A stretch of DNA of 64,000 bases, taken from positions 1 to 64,000 of the forward strand of contig JANYET010000074.1 in NCBI GenBank assembly GCA_025359785.1. The letters are read 5' to 3'. The notes under the pieces were generated by a model. That model saw only the letters and a list, made by a program, of their open reading frames with translations. It was not told where the DNA came from and ran no database searches. The position numbers were made by a program, and so were the translations under genes. This DNA is from Alphaproteobacteria bacterium. GTDB taxonomy: Bacteria; Pseudomonadota; Alphaproteobacteria; Caulobacterales; Caulobacteraceae. Below, piece after piece: positions 28,001 through 35,840 of this stretch. The stretch's first letter is position 1, and the number at the start of each line of letters is the position of its first letter.

Positions 28001-28122
28001 GCGTCTGCCGCGGCCGCATAGGCCTGAGTGGCCGACAGGCCCAGGAAGGCCGCGCCGCAGATCATCGAGGAGGCCAGCAGGCGCTCCCGAGTGGAATGAA
28101 TCTTCAAGTCTAAACCCTCCAT
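25099..28122 (-). CDS. TonB-dependent receptor (upstream copy of tandem pair)
   Basis: A 1007-residue outer-membrane receptor with signal region (RERLLASSMICGAAFLGLSA, cleavage near AYAAA), plug with EIVVTGTRIPSPN and QGVTRIEDITNSLPQVFAGQ, and a C-terminal barrel ending YVYFGLSADF. It is colinear with the neighbour at 21772 along its full length, including loop cysteine pairs, but differs in predicted loops, which may shift the ligand. ATG 28122 is used because it aligns with the MEGLDL start of the paralogue. It has its own terminator and its own upstream element. Confidence 0.95.
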   Translation of the reverse strand: MEGLDLKIHSTRERLLASSMICGAAFLGLSATQAYAAAADAASAEVSEIVVTGTRIPSPNLTSIAPVTTVGNAEIKAQGVTRIEDITNSLPQVFAGQGSSITNGANGTATVNLRGLGSSRTLVLIDGRRAQPTPADLNFIPAALVERVDILTGGASATYGADAVSGVVNFIMLKNFEGVRIDAQYSGYQHSNHSGAGVAALRTAQTVGIIPSEFAIPAKDIWEGEGSEVALVLGVNAPDGKGNITAYATYRQNNPILEADRDFSACTLGSNAAGFVCSGSGTSYPARLGTFTVDPANFNTIRPRNSTTDVFNFGPANFFVRPDERYSLGAFAHYQIAPWAEAYMDTMFMDDNSTAQIAAGGIFAGTFSINCANPFLSAQEKSLLAATAATGGGTCATNPGGTFTNTVARRLLASEQTGRLQQFRRNDYRIVIGLKGDLGKNWNYDGYLQYGSVQFNNRQSGNFATQRINQSLNAVTNAAGQIVCNPAANPDPGCVPMNIFSSPTISPAAISFLSINSFSQGNTNERVASLAFTGKLGDYGIKSPLASEGVGVAFGAEYRREHLDSVADFLATNGLVNGNGAANPPVNGSFDVYELFGEARVPLISDMPYVKELSLELGYRFSNYSSIGDTNTYKLAGEWQPVDGLRFRAGYNRAVRAPNIGELYAPQNVVLDGTQDPCAGLAATPSNPLVATCANLFHLSTAQVLAIEKNPANQYQGQTGGNPSLKPEISDTYTVGFVAQPKFIPGLSFSVDYFNIKVDSFIAGIGATLILTNCVNTANPFFCNLVHRSQQAVGFGSLFLNPDGFVQDTTLNTGSLRTTGVDVSASYRTELSNIGLGDHGSISASIVGTWLDTLITQPLPGGPSFDCKGLYGVTCTIPNPEWRHKARLTWNTPFAYGDWVKSVNLSAQWRYFAKVTADSFDANPQLNNPGAQFVNEQRFAAQSYIDLSMNFTVHNNLNFRAGINNVFDKDPPLAGANLPGGVGNGNTFPQVYDALGRYVYFGLSADF

Positions 28123-28455
28123 CGGCCGCCCCAATCGAGCCGCCAGCCCCACAAATCAGGTCGCGAGATCGCAAATGCGGCCTCGACGTCGGGAGAGTTA
28201 CTTAGGCGTATCGACGGCGGTCAACGTTCATGGGCGATCACCGCCGATATTATCAAGTCATGTTACGAATTGATCACACTGAATACTGTATATAAACTCC
28301 ACTGCTTAGTAGTCGATGTTGACTATGGGTGAAATGATGTGGCCTGACGGAGGCGCTCACCAGGCCCGACCCCATCCCGGCCGGAACCTGCGCCATCACG
28401 AGGCATTGGGATGAGGCTCGCCAAGCGTGGCGCAGCGGCCGCGAAAGGGCAGACC
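28123..28455. other. Divergent intergenic region
   Basis: 333 bp between the upstream TonB receptor and the small membrane protein. Apart from the control element at 28275-28326, no gene or RNA structure is apparent. Confidence 0.6.
28275..28326 (-). promoter_or_regulatory. Upstream control element of the upstream TonB receptor
   Basis: Plus-strand reading: CACACTGAATACTGTAT (28275-28291), then the palindrome TAGTC-N6-GACTA (28310-28325). Both blocks match the element at 24938 in order and spacing. The palindrome is cleaner here and is a likely repressor or activator operator. Confidence 0.6.
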
Positions 28456-28602
28456 ATGCTGGGTATCATCGCCATCGTCCTCGTCGTGCTCTGGCTGCTG
28501 GGCTTCCTGGCCTTCCACATCACCGCCGCCGCCATCCACCTGATCCTGGTGATCGCGGTGATCCTGGTGGTGCTGCATTTCCTGCGCGGCCGAAGGGGCT
28601 AG
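28456..28602 (+). CDS. Small membrane protein, lmo0937-like
   Basis: A 48-residue protein (MLGIIAIVLVVLWLLGFLAF, then FHITAAAIHLILVIAVILVV and a basic tail LRGRRG). It has two transmembrane helices joined by a short turn, which matches the widespread lmo0937 family of unknown function. ATG 28456 is preceded by AAAGGG at seven bases. The frame is open further upstream but those residues are polar and unconvincing. It is convergent with the AMP nucleosidase gene. Confidence 0.75.
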   Translation: MLGIIAIVLVVLWLLGFLAFHITAAAIHLILVIAVILVVLHFLRGRRG

Positions 28603-28620
28603 GAGAGCCTCGACCAAGAC

Positions 28621-30075
28621 CTATCGGAACGGCGGCTCGTCGAAGCTGCGCAGCTTGCGCGAGTGCAGGCGCGGGCCTTCCTGGCGCAACAGGTCCATGG
28701 TCGCGATGCCGATCTGCAGGTGCTGGCCGATGGCGCGGTCGTAGAAGGCGTTGGCCTGGCCCGGCAGCTTGATTTCCCCGTGCAGCGGCTTGTCGGACAC
28801 GCAGAGCAGCGTCCCGTAGGGCACCCGGAAGCGGTAGCCCTGGGTGGCGATGGTGGCGCTTTCCATGTCGATGGCGACGGCCCGGCTCTGGTTGAACCTG
28901 AGCGCGCTCGACGAATAGCGGAGCTCCCAGTTACGGTCGTCGGTGGTCACCACCGTACCGGTGCGCAGGCGCCGCTTCAGCACCTCACCTGTTTCGCCGG
29001 TGACGATCTCGGCGGCGCGGTTCAGAGCCACCTGCACCTCGGCGATCGGCGGGATCGGGATTTCGGTGGGCAGCGCCTCGTCGAGCACGTGGTCGTCGCG
29101 CAGATAGGCGTGAGCCAGCACATAGTCGCCGATCGTCTGGCTGCCGCGCAGGCCGCCGCAGTGGCCGATCATCAGCCAGGCCTGCGGCCGCAGGACCGCT
29201 AGGTGGTCGCAGATGGTCTTGGCGTTGGAGGGCCCGACGCCGATGTTCACCAGCGTGATCCCCGTCCCGTTCTCGGCGATCAGGTGATAGGCGGGCATCT
29301 GGTGCTTGCGCCAGGCGGCGGCCTGCACCACGGCCTCCGGATTTTCGGTGGTGGCGTCCACCAGCACATTGCCTGCCGCCGACAACGCCGTGTACGGACT
29401 TTTCGGATCCTGGATCTGCTCGCACCCCCAGCGCACGAACTCGTCCACGTAGCGGATATAGTTGGTGAACAGGATGTACTGCTGGACGTGGCTCGCCGGC
29501 GTGCCGGTGTAGTGCGCCAGGCGAGCCAGCGAGAAGTCGGTCCGTAGCCCGTCGAACAGCGCCATCGGCCGGGGCTCGTCGGCGTCGTAGGCCCACGACC
29601 CATCGGCGATCTCGTCGCCGATAAAGGCCAGCTCGGTGGTCGGGAAATGCCGCGCGATCTCCGCTGAGCCGATATCGGCCAGCGCCTCGGCCGCCGTCCC
29701 ATCGAGCACATAGGGGAACGGCATCTCCTGCTGCGATCGGCCGACCTCCACCTCGACTTTGAAGTCCTGCATCAACAGGCTGAGCTGCTCGATCAGGTAG
29801 CCGCGAAACAGCGCCGGCTTGGTGATGGTGATCGCATAGTGGCCCGGCGCGCCGATGCGGGCATAGGCGCGGCTGATCCGCGGGAACGGCTCGCCCGCCG
29901 GCCAGTAGAGCCGAAGCTCCGGATAGACGAAGGCGCCGGCGGCGCGGACGGCGGGGTCGGGCGGCGGGCCCCCGGCCAGGAATTCCTTGAGCGCGCCCCG
30001 CAGGGCCTCGACGGTGGCGCGGTACTCTTGTTCAAGCCGGTCCACGATGCCGGCGGCGTCTGTCTGTGATGTCAT
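28621..30075 (-). CDS. amn: AMP nucleosidase
   Basis: A 484-residue cytosolic enzyme, the same length as E. coli Amn, that hydrolyses AMP to adenine and ribose 5-phosphate. The N-terminal regulatory domain (about 1-180) is followed by the nucleoside phosphorylase-type catalytic domain: GITLVNIGVGPSNAKTICDH, WLMIGHCGGLRGSQ and the substrate motif AVAIDMESATIATQGYRF, then LCVSDKPLHGEIK. ATG 30075 is the start. It is divergent from the symporter gene at 30234. Confidence 0.95.
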   Translation of the reverse strand: MTSQTDAAGIVDRLEQEYRATVEALRGALKEFLAGGPPPDPAVRAAGAFVYPELRLYWPAGEPFPRISRAYARIGAPGHYAITITKPALFRGYLIEQLSLLMQDFKVEVEVGRSQQEMPFPYVLDGTAAEALADIGSAEIARHFPTTELAFIGDEIADGSWAYDADEPRPMALFDGLRTDFSLARLAHYTGTPASHVQQYILFTNYIRYVDEFVRWGCEQIQDPKSPYTALSAAGNVLVDATTENPEAVVQAAAWRKHQMPAYHLIAENGTGITLVNIGVGPSNAKTICDHLAVLRPQAWLMIGHCGGLRGSQTIGDYVLAHAYLRDDHVLDEALPTEIPIPPIAEVQVALNRAAEIVTGETGEVLKRRLRTGTVVTTDDRNWELRYSSSALRFNQSRAVAIDMESATIATQGYRFRVPYGTLLCVSDKPLHGEIKLPGQANAFYDRAIGQHLQIGIATMDLLRQEGPRLHSRKLRSFDEPPFR

Positions 30076-30233
30076 CGCCCTATTATAGCCGCCCTGGGCC
30101 AAGCTTGGCGAGCGCACCGAATCTGCCCCGCGCGCAAGCAGTCGCGCCGGAACCCGCGCCTTACGGCGGATAGGATGGACGCCGCGTCGCTTCCCGGCGA
30201 CAAAGGCCGGCAGAACAGCGGGCCGGGACCTTC

Positions 30234-31502
30234 ATGAATCGCCTTTTCACGATCCTCATCATCGTCGCCATGGTGCTGGGCGTCCTCGTCGGCTGGGCGG
30301 TGCATCAGTACGCGGCCCCCGATCAGGCCAAGGACATCGCCAAGAACCTGTCGATCGTCACCGACGTCTTCCTGCGGCTGATCAAGATGATCATCGCGCC
30401 GCTGGTGTTCGCGACCCTGGTGGCCGGCATCGCCCACATGGAGGACGCCGCCTCCATCGGCCGGGTCGGGATCAAGACCATGTTCTGGTTCATCTCGGCC
30501 TCGCTGGTATCGCTGACCATCGGCCTGATCATGGTGCATCTGATCCAGCCCGGCGCCGGCATGCACCTGGCGATCCCCGATGCGGGCCCGATGGGGGGCA
30601 AGGCGGCCTCGGCGGTCGACATGACCAAGTTCAACCTGAAGGATTTCGTCACCCACATCTTCCCGAAGTCGATCGTCGAGGCGATGGCCAACAACGAGAT
30701 CCTGCAGATCGTCATCTTCTCGATCTTCTTCGGCACCGCCGTCTCGGCCCTCGAGGACAAGGCGCCGGCCGTCCTGGCGCTGGTCGAGCAGGTCTCGGCG
30801 ATCATGCTGAAGGTCACCGGCTACGTCATGAAGACCGCGCCGCTGGCGATTTTCGCGGCGCTGGCCGCCACCGTCGCCACCCAGGGGATCGGCGTGCTGG
30901 CCACCTACGCCAAGTTCGTCGGCGGCTTCTATGTCTCGATGTTCCTGCTCTGGGCGCTGCTGATCGCCGCCGCGGTGATCTTCGTGGGTCCGCGCGCGCT
31001 CCGGCTGATCGCCGCGATCCGCAGCCCGGCGCTGCTGGCCTTCTCCACCGCCTCGTCGGAGGCCGCCTACCCCGGCACCCTGCAGGCGCTGGAGCAGTGG
31101 GGGGTGTCCAAGCGCGTGGCGAGCTTCGTCCTGCCGCTCGGCTACTCGTTCAATCTCGACGGCACGATGATGTACTGCACCTTCGCGACGCTGTTCGTCG
31201 CCCAGGCCTACGGCATCCAACTGACGCTGGGCCAGCAGATCACCATGCTGCTGCTGCTGATGATCACGTCGAAGGGCGTGGCCGGCGTGCCCCGCGCCTC
31301 GCTGGTGGTGATCTCGGCGACGCTGACCTACTTCCACCTGCCGGAGGCCGGCCTGCTGCTGATCCTGGCGGTCGACAACCTGCTCGACATGGGCCGCTCG
31401 GCGACCAATGTGGTCGGCAATTCCGTCGCCGCCGCCGTCGTCGCCAAGTGGGAAAACCAGATCGAGGTCCCGGTGGAGCACGCGCAAACCGCCGCCGCCT
31501 AG
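30234..31502 (+). CDS. Dicarboxylate/amino acid:cation symporter (DAACS family)
   Basis: A 422-residue inner-membrane transporter of the glutamate/C4-dicarboxylate family. It has about eight membrane helices and two re-entrant loops. Signatures are FSTASSEAAYPGTLQ in hairpin 1, GYSFNLDGTMMYCTF in the cation-binding helix 7 and GVAGVPRASLVV plus DNLLDMGRSATNVVGNS in the substrate site. The Arg in DMGRSATN fits acidic substrates such as aspartate, glutamate or C4-dicarboxylates. It is a single gene, divergent from amn. Confidence 0.93.
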   Translation: MNRLFTILIIVAMVLGVLVGWAVHQYAAPDQAKDIAKNLSIVTDVFLRLIKMIIAPLVFATLVAGIAHMEDAASIGRVGIKTMFWFISASLVSLTIGLIMVHLIQPGAGMHLAIPDAGPMGGKAASAVDMTKFNLKDFVTHIFPKSIVEAMANNEILQIVIFSIFFGTAVSALEDKAPAVLALVEQVSAIMLKVTGYVMKTAPLAIFAALAATVATQGIGVLATYAKFVGGFYVSMFLLWALLIAAAVIFVGPRALRLIAAIRSPALLAFSTASSEAAYPGTLQALEQWGVSKRVASFVLPLGYSFNLDGTMMYCTFATLFVAQAYGIQLTLGQQITMLLLLMITSKGVAGVPRASLVVISATLTYFHLPEAGLLLILAVDNLLDMGRSATNVVGNSVAAAVVAKWENQIEVPVEHAQTAAA

Positions 31503-31536
31503 CTTTGCCAGCGGCCAGATCGAGCCGACCTTCGGT

Positions 31537-31590
31537 CAGCGGGCTATTTGGCTTCGATCAGCGGGTTGGCTTCGATCAGCGGGCTATTTG
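31537..31590. repeat. Short direct repeats at the 3' end of the cytochrome gene
   Basis: Three copies of a motif CAGCGGGCTATTTGGCTTCGAT (22, 18 and 14 bp) lie in tandem. The third covers the stop codon of the minus-strand cytochrome c gene. The middle copy lacks CTAT. This looks like local duplication of the gene end. Confidence 0.7.
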
Positions 31591-32216
31591 ACCGGCGCGG
31601 GCGCCTTGGCGGCATCGGTTTTGGGGGCATCGGCCTTGGGGTCCGCGGCGGGGGCCGCGGCGGCGGCCGGGTTTGGCGCGGGGATGGGCAGGGTGCCGCC
31701 GTGCTCGCGCAGGAAGGCGATGACGTTGATGCGGTCCTGCGGCTGCTTGAGGCCCACGAAGGACATCTTGGTGCCGGAGATGTAGGCCTGCGGGTTCTTC
31801 ACGAACTGATAGATGTGCTCGTAGTCCCAGATCGGCTGCTTGCCGGCGAAACCCTTCATGCCGTCGGAATAGGCGAAGCCCGGGTGGCTGCCCGGCGGGC
31901 GGCCGACCACGCCCCAAAGATTGGGACCGGTGCCGTTCGGGCCACCACTGTCGGCGTTGTGGCAGGACTGGCACTTGGCGAAGGTGGCCTGGCCGGCGGC
32001 GACATCGGCGGTCTTCAGCACCGTGCCCCAGTCGGGCGGAACTTCCGGCGCGGCCGGACCGCCGGCGGCCTCTTCCACCACGTCGACCTTGTAGCCGGAT
32101 TTGGCCACCTTTTCCTGGCTGAAGACGATGCCGGAGGCATTGACCAGCAGGGCGATTAGGAAGCCGGTGGCGAGCACCGCGCCGGCGTACTTGTTGAAGG
32201 CTAGGCTGTCGCTCAT
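31584..32216 (-). CDS. Membrane-anchored class I cytochrome c (CycM-like)
   Basis: A 210-residue protein. An uncleaved N-terminal anchor (AGAVLATGFLIALLVNASGIV) is followed by a periplasmic cytochrome domain with the haem motif CQSCH and a methionine ligand in GTKMSFVGL, then an alanine/proline-rich tail (PAAAAAPAADPKADAPK). Such CycM-type cytochromes carry electrons from the bc1 complex to terminal oxidases in alphaproteobacteria. The start is ATG 32216. It is monocistronic and convergent with the symporter gene. Confidence 0.92.
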   Translation of the reverse strand: MSDSLAFNKYAGAVLATGFLIALLVNASGIVFSQEKVAKSGYKVDVVEEAAGGPAAPEVPPDWGTVLKTADVAAGQATFAKCQSCHNADSGGPNGTGPNLWGVVGRPPGSHPGFAYSDGMKGFAGKQPIWDYEHIYQFVKNPQAYISGTKMSFVGLKQPQDRINVIAFLREHGGTLPIPAPNPAAAAAPAADPKADAPKTDAAKAPAPVK

Positions 32217-32340
32217 CGTCCCGAAATCGGCCCTCTAAGCGCTGGCGTCACGGACCAGCGAAAGCGCGGGAATCCCGCCCCTTGTTGCGTCCGGCTCTCT
32301 TACACGCTACCGGCGCTCGCGCAACCGCCCAGGCGTCTCA

Positions 32341-33078
32341 ATGCAGCCCATCGTCATCATCCCCGCGCGCATGGCCGCGACCCGCCTGCCCGGGAAACCG
32401 CTGGCGGACATCGAAGGCATACCGATGATCGTCCGCGTGCTGCGCCAGGCTGAGGCGGCCGGCGTGGGGCCCGTCGCGGTCGCGGCGGGTGATTCGGCGA
32501 TCGTCGACGCCGTCACAGCGGCGGGCGGTCGTGCGGTGCTGACCGACCCCGACCTGCCGTCCGGCTCCGACCGGATCGTGGCCGCCCTGGCCGAACTCGA
32601 CCCCGACCGGCGCCACGACGTGGTGATCAACCTGCAAGGCGACATCCCCTTCGTGCGGCCGGACGCCGTGCGGGCCGTGGCGCGTCTGCTGGAGGCCCAG
32701 CCGGGCTGCGATCTGTCGACCGTGATGGTCGCCGAGGCCGATCCCGCTGAGCGGACCAACCCGGACATCCCCAAGGTGGTGGCCGCGATGCAGGCCGACG
32801 GCCGCTCGGCGCGCGCGCTCTATTTCACCCGCTCGGTGCTCTATGGCGACGCGCCCGTCTGGCTGCATCACGGCATCTATGGGTTCCGGCGGCAGGCTCT
32901 GGAGCGGTTTTGCGCCGCGCCGCCCTCGCCATTGGAGAAACGCGAGCGGCTTGAGCAGCTCCGCGCCCTGGAACTCGGCCTGTCGATCTGGGCGGCGGTG
33001 ATCGACGCGGCGCCGATCTCGGTGGACAACCCGGCGGACCTTGAGCGCGCGCGGGCGCATGCTAGGACGCTGGGATGA
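32341..33078 (+). CDS. kdsB: 3-deoxy-manno-octulosonate cytidylyltransferase
   Basis: A 245-residue cytosolic enzyme that activates Kdo with CTP for lipopolysaccharide core synthesis. The nucleotide-binding N-terminus (IIPARMAATRLPGKPL), INLQGDIPFV in place of the textbook QGDEP, HHGIYGFRRQAL and the C-terminal EKRERLEQLRALE are all family-typical. Its stop overlaps the pheA start by four bases (ATGA), so the two are translationally coupled, although their pathways are unrelated. Confidence 0.95.
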   Translation: MQPIVIIPARMAATRLPGKPLADIEGIPMIVRVLRQAEAAGVGPVAVAAGDSAIVDAVTAAGGRAVLTDPDLPSGSDRIVAALAELDPDRRHDVVINLQGDIPFVRPDAVRAVARLLEAQPGCDLSTVMVAEADPAERTNPDIPKVVAAMQADGRSARALYFTRSVLYGDAPVWLHHGIYGFRRQALERFCAAPPSPLEKRERLEQLRALELGLSIWAAVIDAAPISVDNPADLERARAHARTLG

Positions 33079-33935
33079 GCAAGGCCGACCTGACCAAGCC
33101 GCGCATCGCCTTCCAGGGTGAACTGGGCGCCAACAGCCACGAGGCCTGCACCGCGGCCTATCCGGACATGGCGCCGATCCCGCACGCCACTTTCGAAGAG
33201 GCCTTCGACGCCATCAAGAGCGGTGACTGCCAACTGGGCATGATCCCGGTGGAGAACTCCATCGCCGGCCGCGTCGCCGACGTGCATCACCTGTTGCCCT
33301 CGTCCGGCCTGAAGATCATCGGCGAGCGGTTCAAGCCGATCCATTTCCAGCTGATGGCCAACAAGGGCGTGAAATTGGAGGACATAAAGACCGTCGCCTC
33401 CATGCCGATCGCCCTGGCGCAATGCCGCAAGACGATCCGGCGGCTGCAGGTCAGGACCGAGGCCGCGGGCGACACGGCCGGCGCCGCGCGGATTCTCAGC
33501 GAGCATCCGGATCCGACGCGGGCGACCATCTCGCCGGCGCTCGCCGCCGAGATCTATGGCCTCGATATCCTGGCGCGCGACATCGAGGACGAGCATTCCA
33601 ACACCACGCGGTTCCTGGTGATGACGGCGGAGACCGCGCCCGCGCCGCCGCCGTTCACCGCGCCCTGCATCACCAGCTTCACCTTTAAGGTCCGCAACCT
33701 GCCGGCCGCGCTCTACAAGGCGATGGGCGGGTTCGCGACCAGCGGCGTGAACATCTCCAAGCTGGAGAGCTACATGGAGGGCGGCGCCTGGACGGCGACC
33801 TTCTTCTACGCCGAAGCCGACGGGCGGCCCGAGGACCGTGGCCTGGCGCTGGCCTTCGAGGAACTGGGCTTCTTCGCCGAGAAATTCGAGATTCTGGGCG
33901 TTTATCCGGCAGATCCGTTCCGGACGCGGGGTTAG
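33075..33935 (+). CDS. pheA: Prephenate dehydratase
   Basis: A 286-residue monofunctional enzyme (no chorismate mutase domain) that converts prephenate to phenylpyruvate in phenylalanine synthesis. The catalytic domain has FQGELGANSHEA, LGMIPVENSIAGRVADV and a TRFLVMT segment (the catalytic Thr-Arg-Phe). The C-terminal ACT regulatory domain carries GVNISKLESYMEGG, the phenylalanine-binding ESRP-type loop in altered form. It overlaps kdsB by four bases. A 12-bp palindrome GGGGAATTCCCC follows just after the stop but without a U-run. Confidence 0.95.
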   Translation: MSKADLTKPRIAFQGELGANSHEACTAAYPDMAPIPHATFEEAFDAIKSGDCQLGMIPVENSIAGRVADVHHLLPSSGLKIIGERFKPIHFQLMANKGVKLEDIKTVASMPIALAQCRKTIRRLQVRTEAAGDTAGAARILSEHPDPTRATISPALAAEIYGLDILARDIEDEHSNTTRFLVMTAETAPAPPPFTAPCITSFTFKVRNLPAALYKAMGGFATSGVNISKLESYMEGGAWTATFFYAEADGRPEDRGLALAFEELGFFAEKFEILGVYPADPFRTRG

Positions 33936-34056
33936 GGCCCGGGGAATTCCCCTCGGACGCGAAGTCCATTGACCCTCGGAGCCAAGTGATAGCGAACTAA
34001 CCGGGACATAAAGAATTCATCAAAACTGTGGCCGCGCGGCCGAGAGGGTATTGGGC

Positions 34057-34608
34057 ATGGTTTCGAAAACGAAGCTTCTGGCGTTGGCGGGCGCAATCGC
34101 CCTCCTCCAGGCGACGGCGGCGCACGCGACGGTGCTGGACTGGAGCTTCACAGTGCTCGATGGCGCATCGGGCGCCGGCACCTTCACCGCCAATCAGGAC
34201 GCCATCGATCCCGATATCTTCCACGTGACGTCGGTGACCGGGACCATCGGTGGCGAGGCGGTGACATTGTTCGATTACGACGGCCCCGACTTCAAAGCGT
34301 TCCCGACGTCCCCGATCCTGGTCACCAGCAGCGGTATCGGCTTCTCGACCGCCAGCGGGTTCTACAACCTCTATGAATTTTTCCCCGGGGTGAACCCACT
34401 CTACGACTGCGGGGCGCTTTACTGCATCGAGGGGCCCAACCCGTTCAATGTCGTCGCCCAAAACATACATGTCGCGACTGACTTGAGCATCACCATTCAC
34501 AACGATGTGGCCGTGCCGGAGCCGGCGACCTGGGGCCTGATGCTGGTGGGTTTCGGTGGCCTGGGCGCGGTGATGCGCCGGCGCCGCGCGATGGCGCTCG
34601 CAGCCTAA
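34057..34608 (+). CDS. PEPxxWG-CTERM sorting domain protein
   Basis: A 183-residue exported protein. ATG 34057 is preceded by GAGAGGG at eight bases; a TTG at 34051 is possible. It has a signal peptide (KTKLLALAGAIALLQATA, cleavage near AHATV) and a beta-rich middle (SVTGTIGGEAVTLFDYDG) with one cysteine pair (YDCGALYCIEG). The C-terminus is VPEPATWGLMLVGFGGLG followed by RRRR, a variant of the PEP-CTERM signal with Gly in place of Ala. Function is unknown; it is probably sorted by an exosortase encoded elsewhere. Confidence 0.83.
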   Translation: MVSKTKLLALAGAIALLQATAAHATVLDWSFTVLDGASGAGTFTANQDAIDPDIFHVTSVTGTIGGEAVTLFDYDGPDFKAFPTSPILVTSSGIGFSTASGFYNLYEFFPGVNPLYDCGALYCIEGPNPFNVVAQNIHVATDLSITIHNDVAVPEPATWGLMLVGFGGLGAVMRRRRAMALAA

Positions 34609-34644
34609 GCCTGAGGTTTTTCAGCGATCAATCGAGGCCGGTTC

Positions 34645-34794
34645 CCTTCCCTCCCTTAATGGGGAGGGACAGGCGGCGAAGCCGCCAGGGTGGGGCGGTC
34701 GCGATCGAACTCTGACTCACCGTCCTGGCCCTGACTTCCCCACCCTGACCGCTGCGCGGTCTGTCGCTGCTCATTAAGGGGAGGGAGGACGTTC
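34645..34794. repeat. Long imperfect inverted repeat
   Basis: Arms at about 34645-34695 and 34739-34794 are imperfect reverse complements with shared blocks CCCTTAATG, GACAG and CAGGGTGGGG. It lies between a PEP-CTERM gene and the end of nudC and belongs to the same general type as the palindromes at 6433 and 54139. Confidence 0.65.
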
Positions 34795-35735
34795 TAGCCC
34801 TCTTCGACCCAGGCCTTGATGAGTTGCATGGCGATGGCGAGGCGGCTGGGGGCGGTGACGCCTTCGATCTTGCCGGCCAGCAGGTCGCGGGCCTCGTCGC
34901 GGGTGAACCAGCGGACTTCGGAGAGCTCGGTCTGGTCGGGCGTGCCCTCGTCGTCCTCCACCTCGGCGATCAGGCCGATCATCAGGGAGGACGGGTAGGG
35001 CCAGGGTTGGGTGGAGTGGTAGCGGACCTTGCGGGTGCGCAGGCCGGCCTCTTCGTTGAGCTCGCGGGCGCAGGCCTCCTCGATGGTCTCGCCGGGCTCG
35101 AGGAAGCCGGCCAGCGCCGAGAACATGCCCTTGGGCCAGGCTTCCTGGCGGCCCAGCATGCAGCGGTCGCCGTGGTAGGGAAGCATGATCACCACCGGGT
35201 CGGTGCGCGGGAAGTGCTCGGTCTCGCAGGACGGACATCGGCGTTTCCAGCCACCGTCCATGGTCTGGGTCCGCTGGCCGCAGACGGCGCAGTGGGGATG
35301 ACGCCTGCGCCACTCGAACATCTGCTTGGCGGTGGCGACGATGGCCGCCTCGGTGGCCGGCAGCTTCAGGGCCACGGCGCGGAGGTCCTCGAACTTGCCG
35401 AAGCCCTGCAAGGGGCCCTCGGCCGGATCGGCCGCGTCTTCCAGATCGACGGCGAAGACGGCGGTCTCCTTCCACAGACCCATGAACAGCAGGCGCTCCT
35501 GGCCGCCAGCCAGTTCGCCCACCAGCTTGGCGGGCAGATAGGCGATCCGCTGGCCACCATCCCCGTTTTCGCTTTTTGGGGCCGGCTCCACGAAGGGGCG
35601 GCCGTTCCAGAGCGCGATGCCGAGCGACTCCGAAGACGCCAGCTGTTCGGCGATCCATTCGGCATTGCCGCGCCGGTCGCTGGCGCGATCCAGCGGATTG
35701 CCGGCGAAGGTGTTGAGGAAGACGTCGAGGGCCAT
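34794..35735 (-). CDS. nudC: NAD(+) diphosphatase (NADH pyrophosphatase)
   Basis: A 313-residue Nudix hydrolase that cleaves NAD(H) to NMN(H) and AMP; NudC homologues also remove NAD caps from RNA. A four-cysteine zinc ribbon is present (HCAVCGQ and RRCPSCETE), followed by PRTDPVVIM and a complete Nudix box beginning GFLEPGETIEEA and ending RELNEEAGL. The C-terminal SQPWPYPSSLM-like segment (here TQPWPYPSSLMIG) is diagnostic of the NudC subgroup. The start is ATG 35735 (MALDVFLNTF). It is divergent from the GST gene. Confidence 0.94.
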   Translation of the reverse strand: MALDVFLNTFAGNPLDRASDRRGNAEWIAEQLASSESLGIALWNGRPFVEPAPKSENGDGGQRIAYLPAKLVGELAGGQERLLFMGLWKETAVFAVDLEDAADPAEGPLQGFGKFEDLRAVALKLPATEAAIVATAKQMFEWRRRHPHCAVCGQRTQTMDGGWKRRCPSCETEHFPRTDPVVIMLPYHGDRCMLGRQEAWPKGMFSALAGFLEPGETIEEACARELNEEAGLRTRKVRYHSTQPWPYPSSLMIGLIAEVEDDEGTPDQTELSEVRWFTRDEARDLLAGKIEGVTAPSRLAIAMQLIKAWVEEG

Positions 35736-35840
35736 GGGCGAAGGTTCTAGCGTGCTGCAGCGCACACCGAAAGGTGGCGACTAGCCAAACGGCTCGCGGT
35801 CGCCCACATCGGAGGTTTCGCTGCTTGCAGGAGAACCGCC

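Noticed and set aside
33941..33952. GGGGAATTCCCC after pheA as a terminator.
   Set aside because: Only a 4-bp stem with a 4-base loop is possible if it folds, and no U-run follows.
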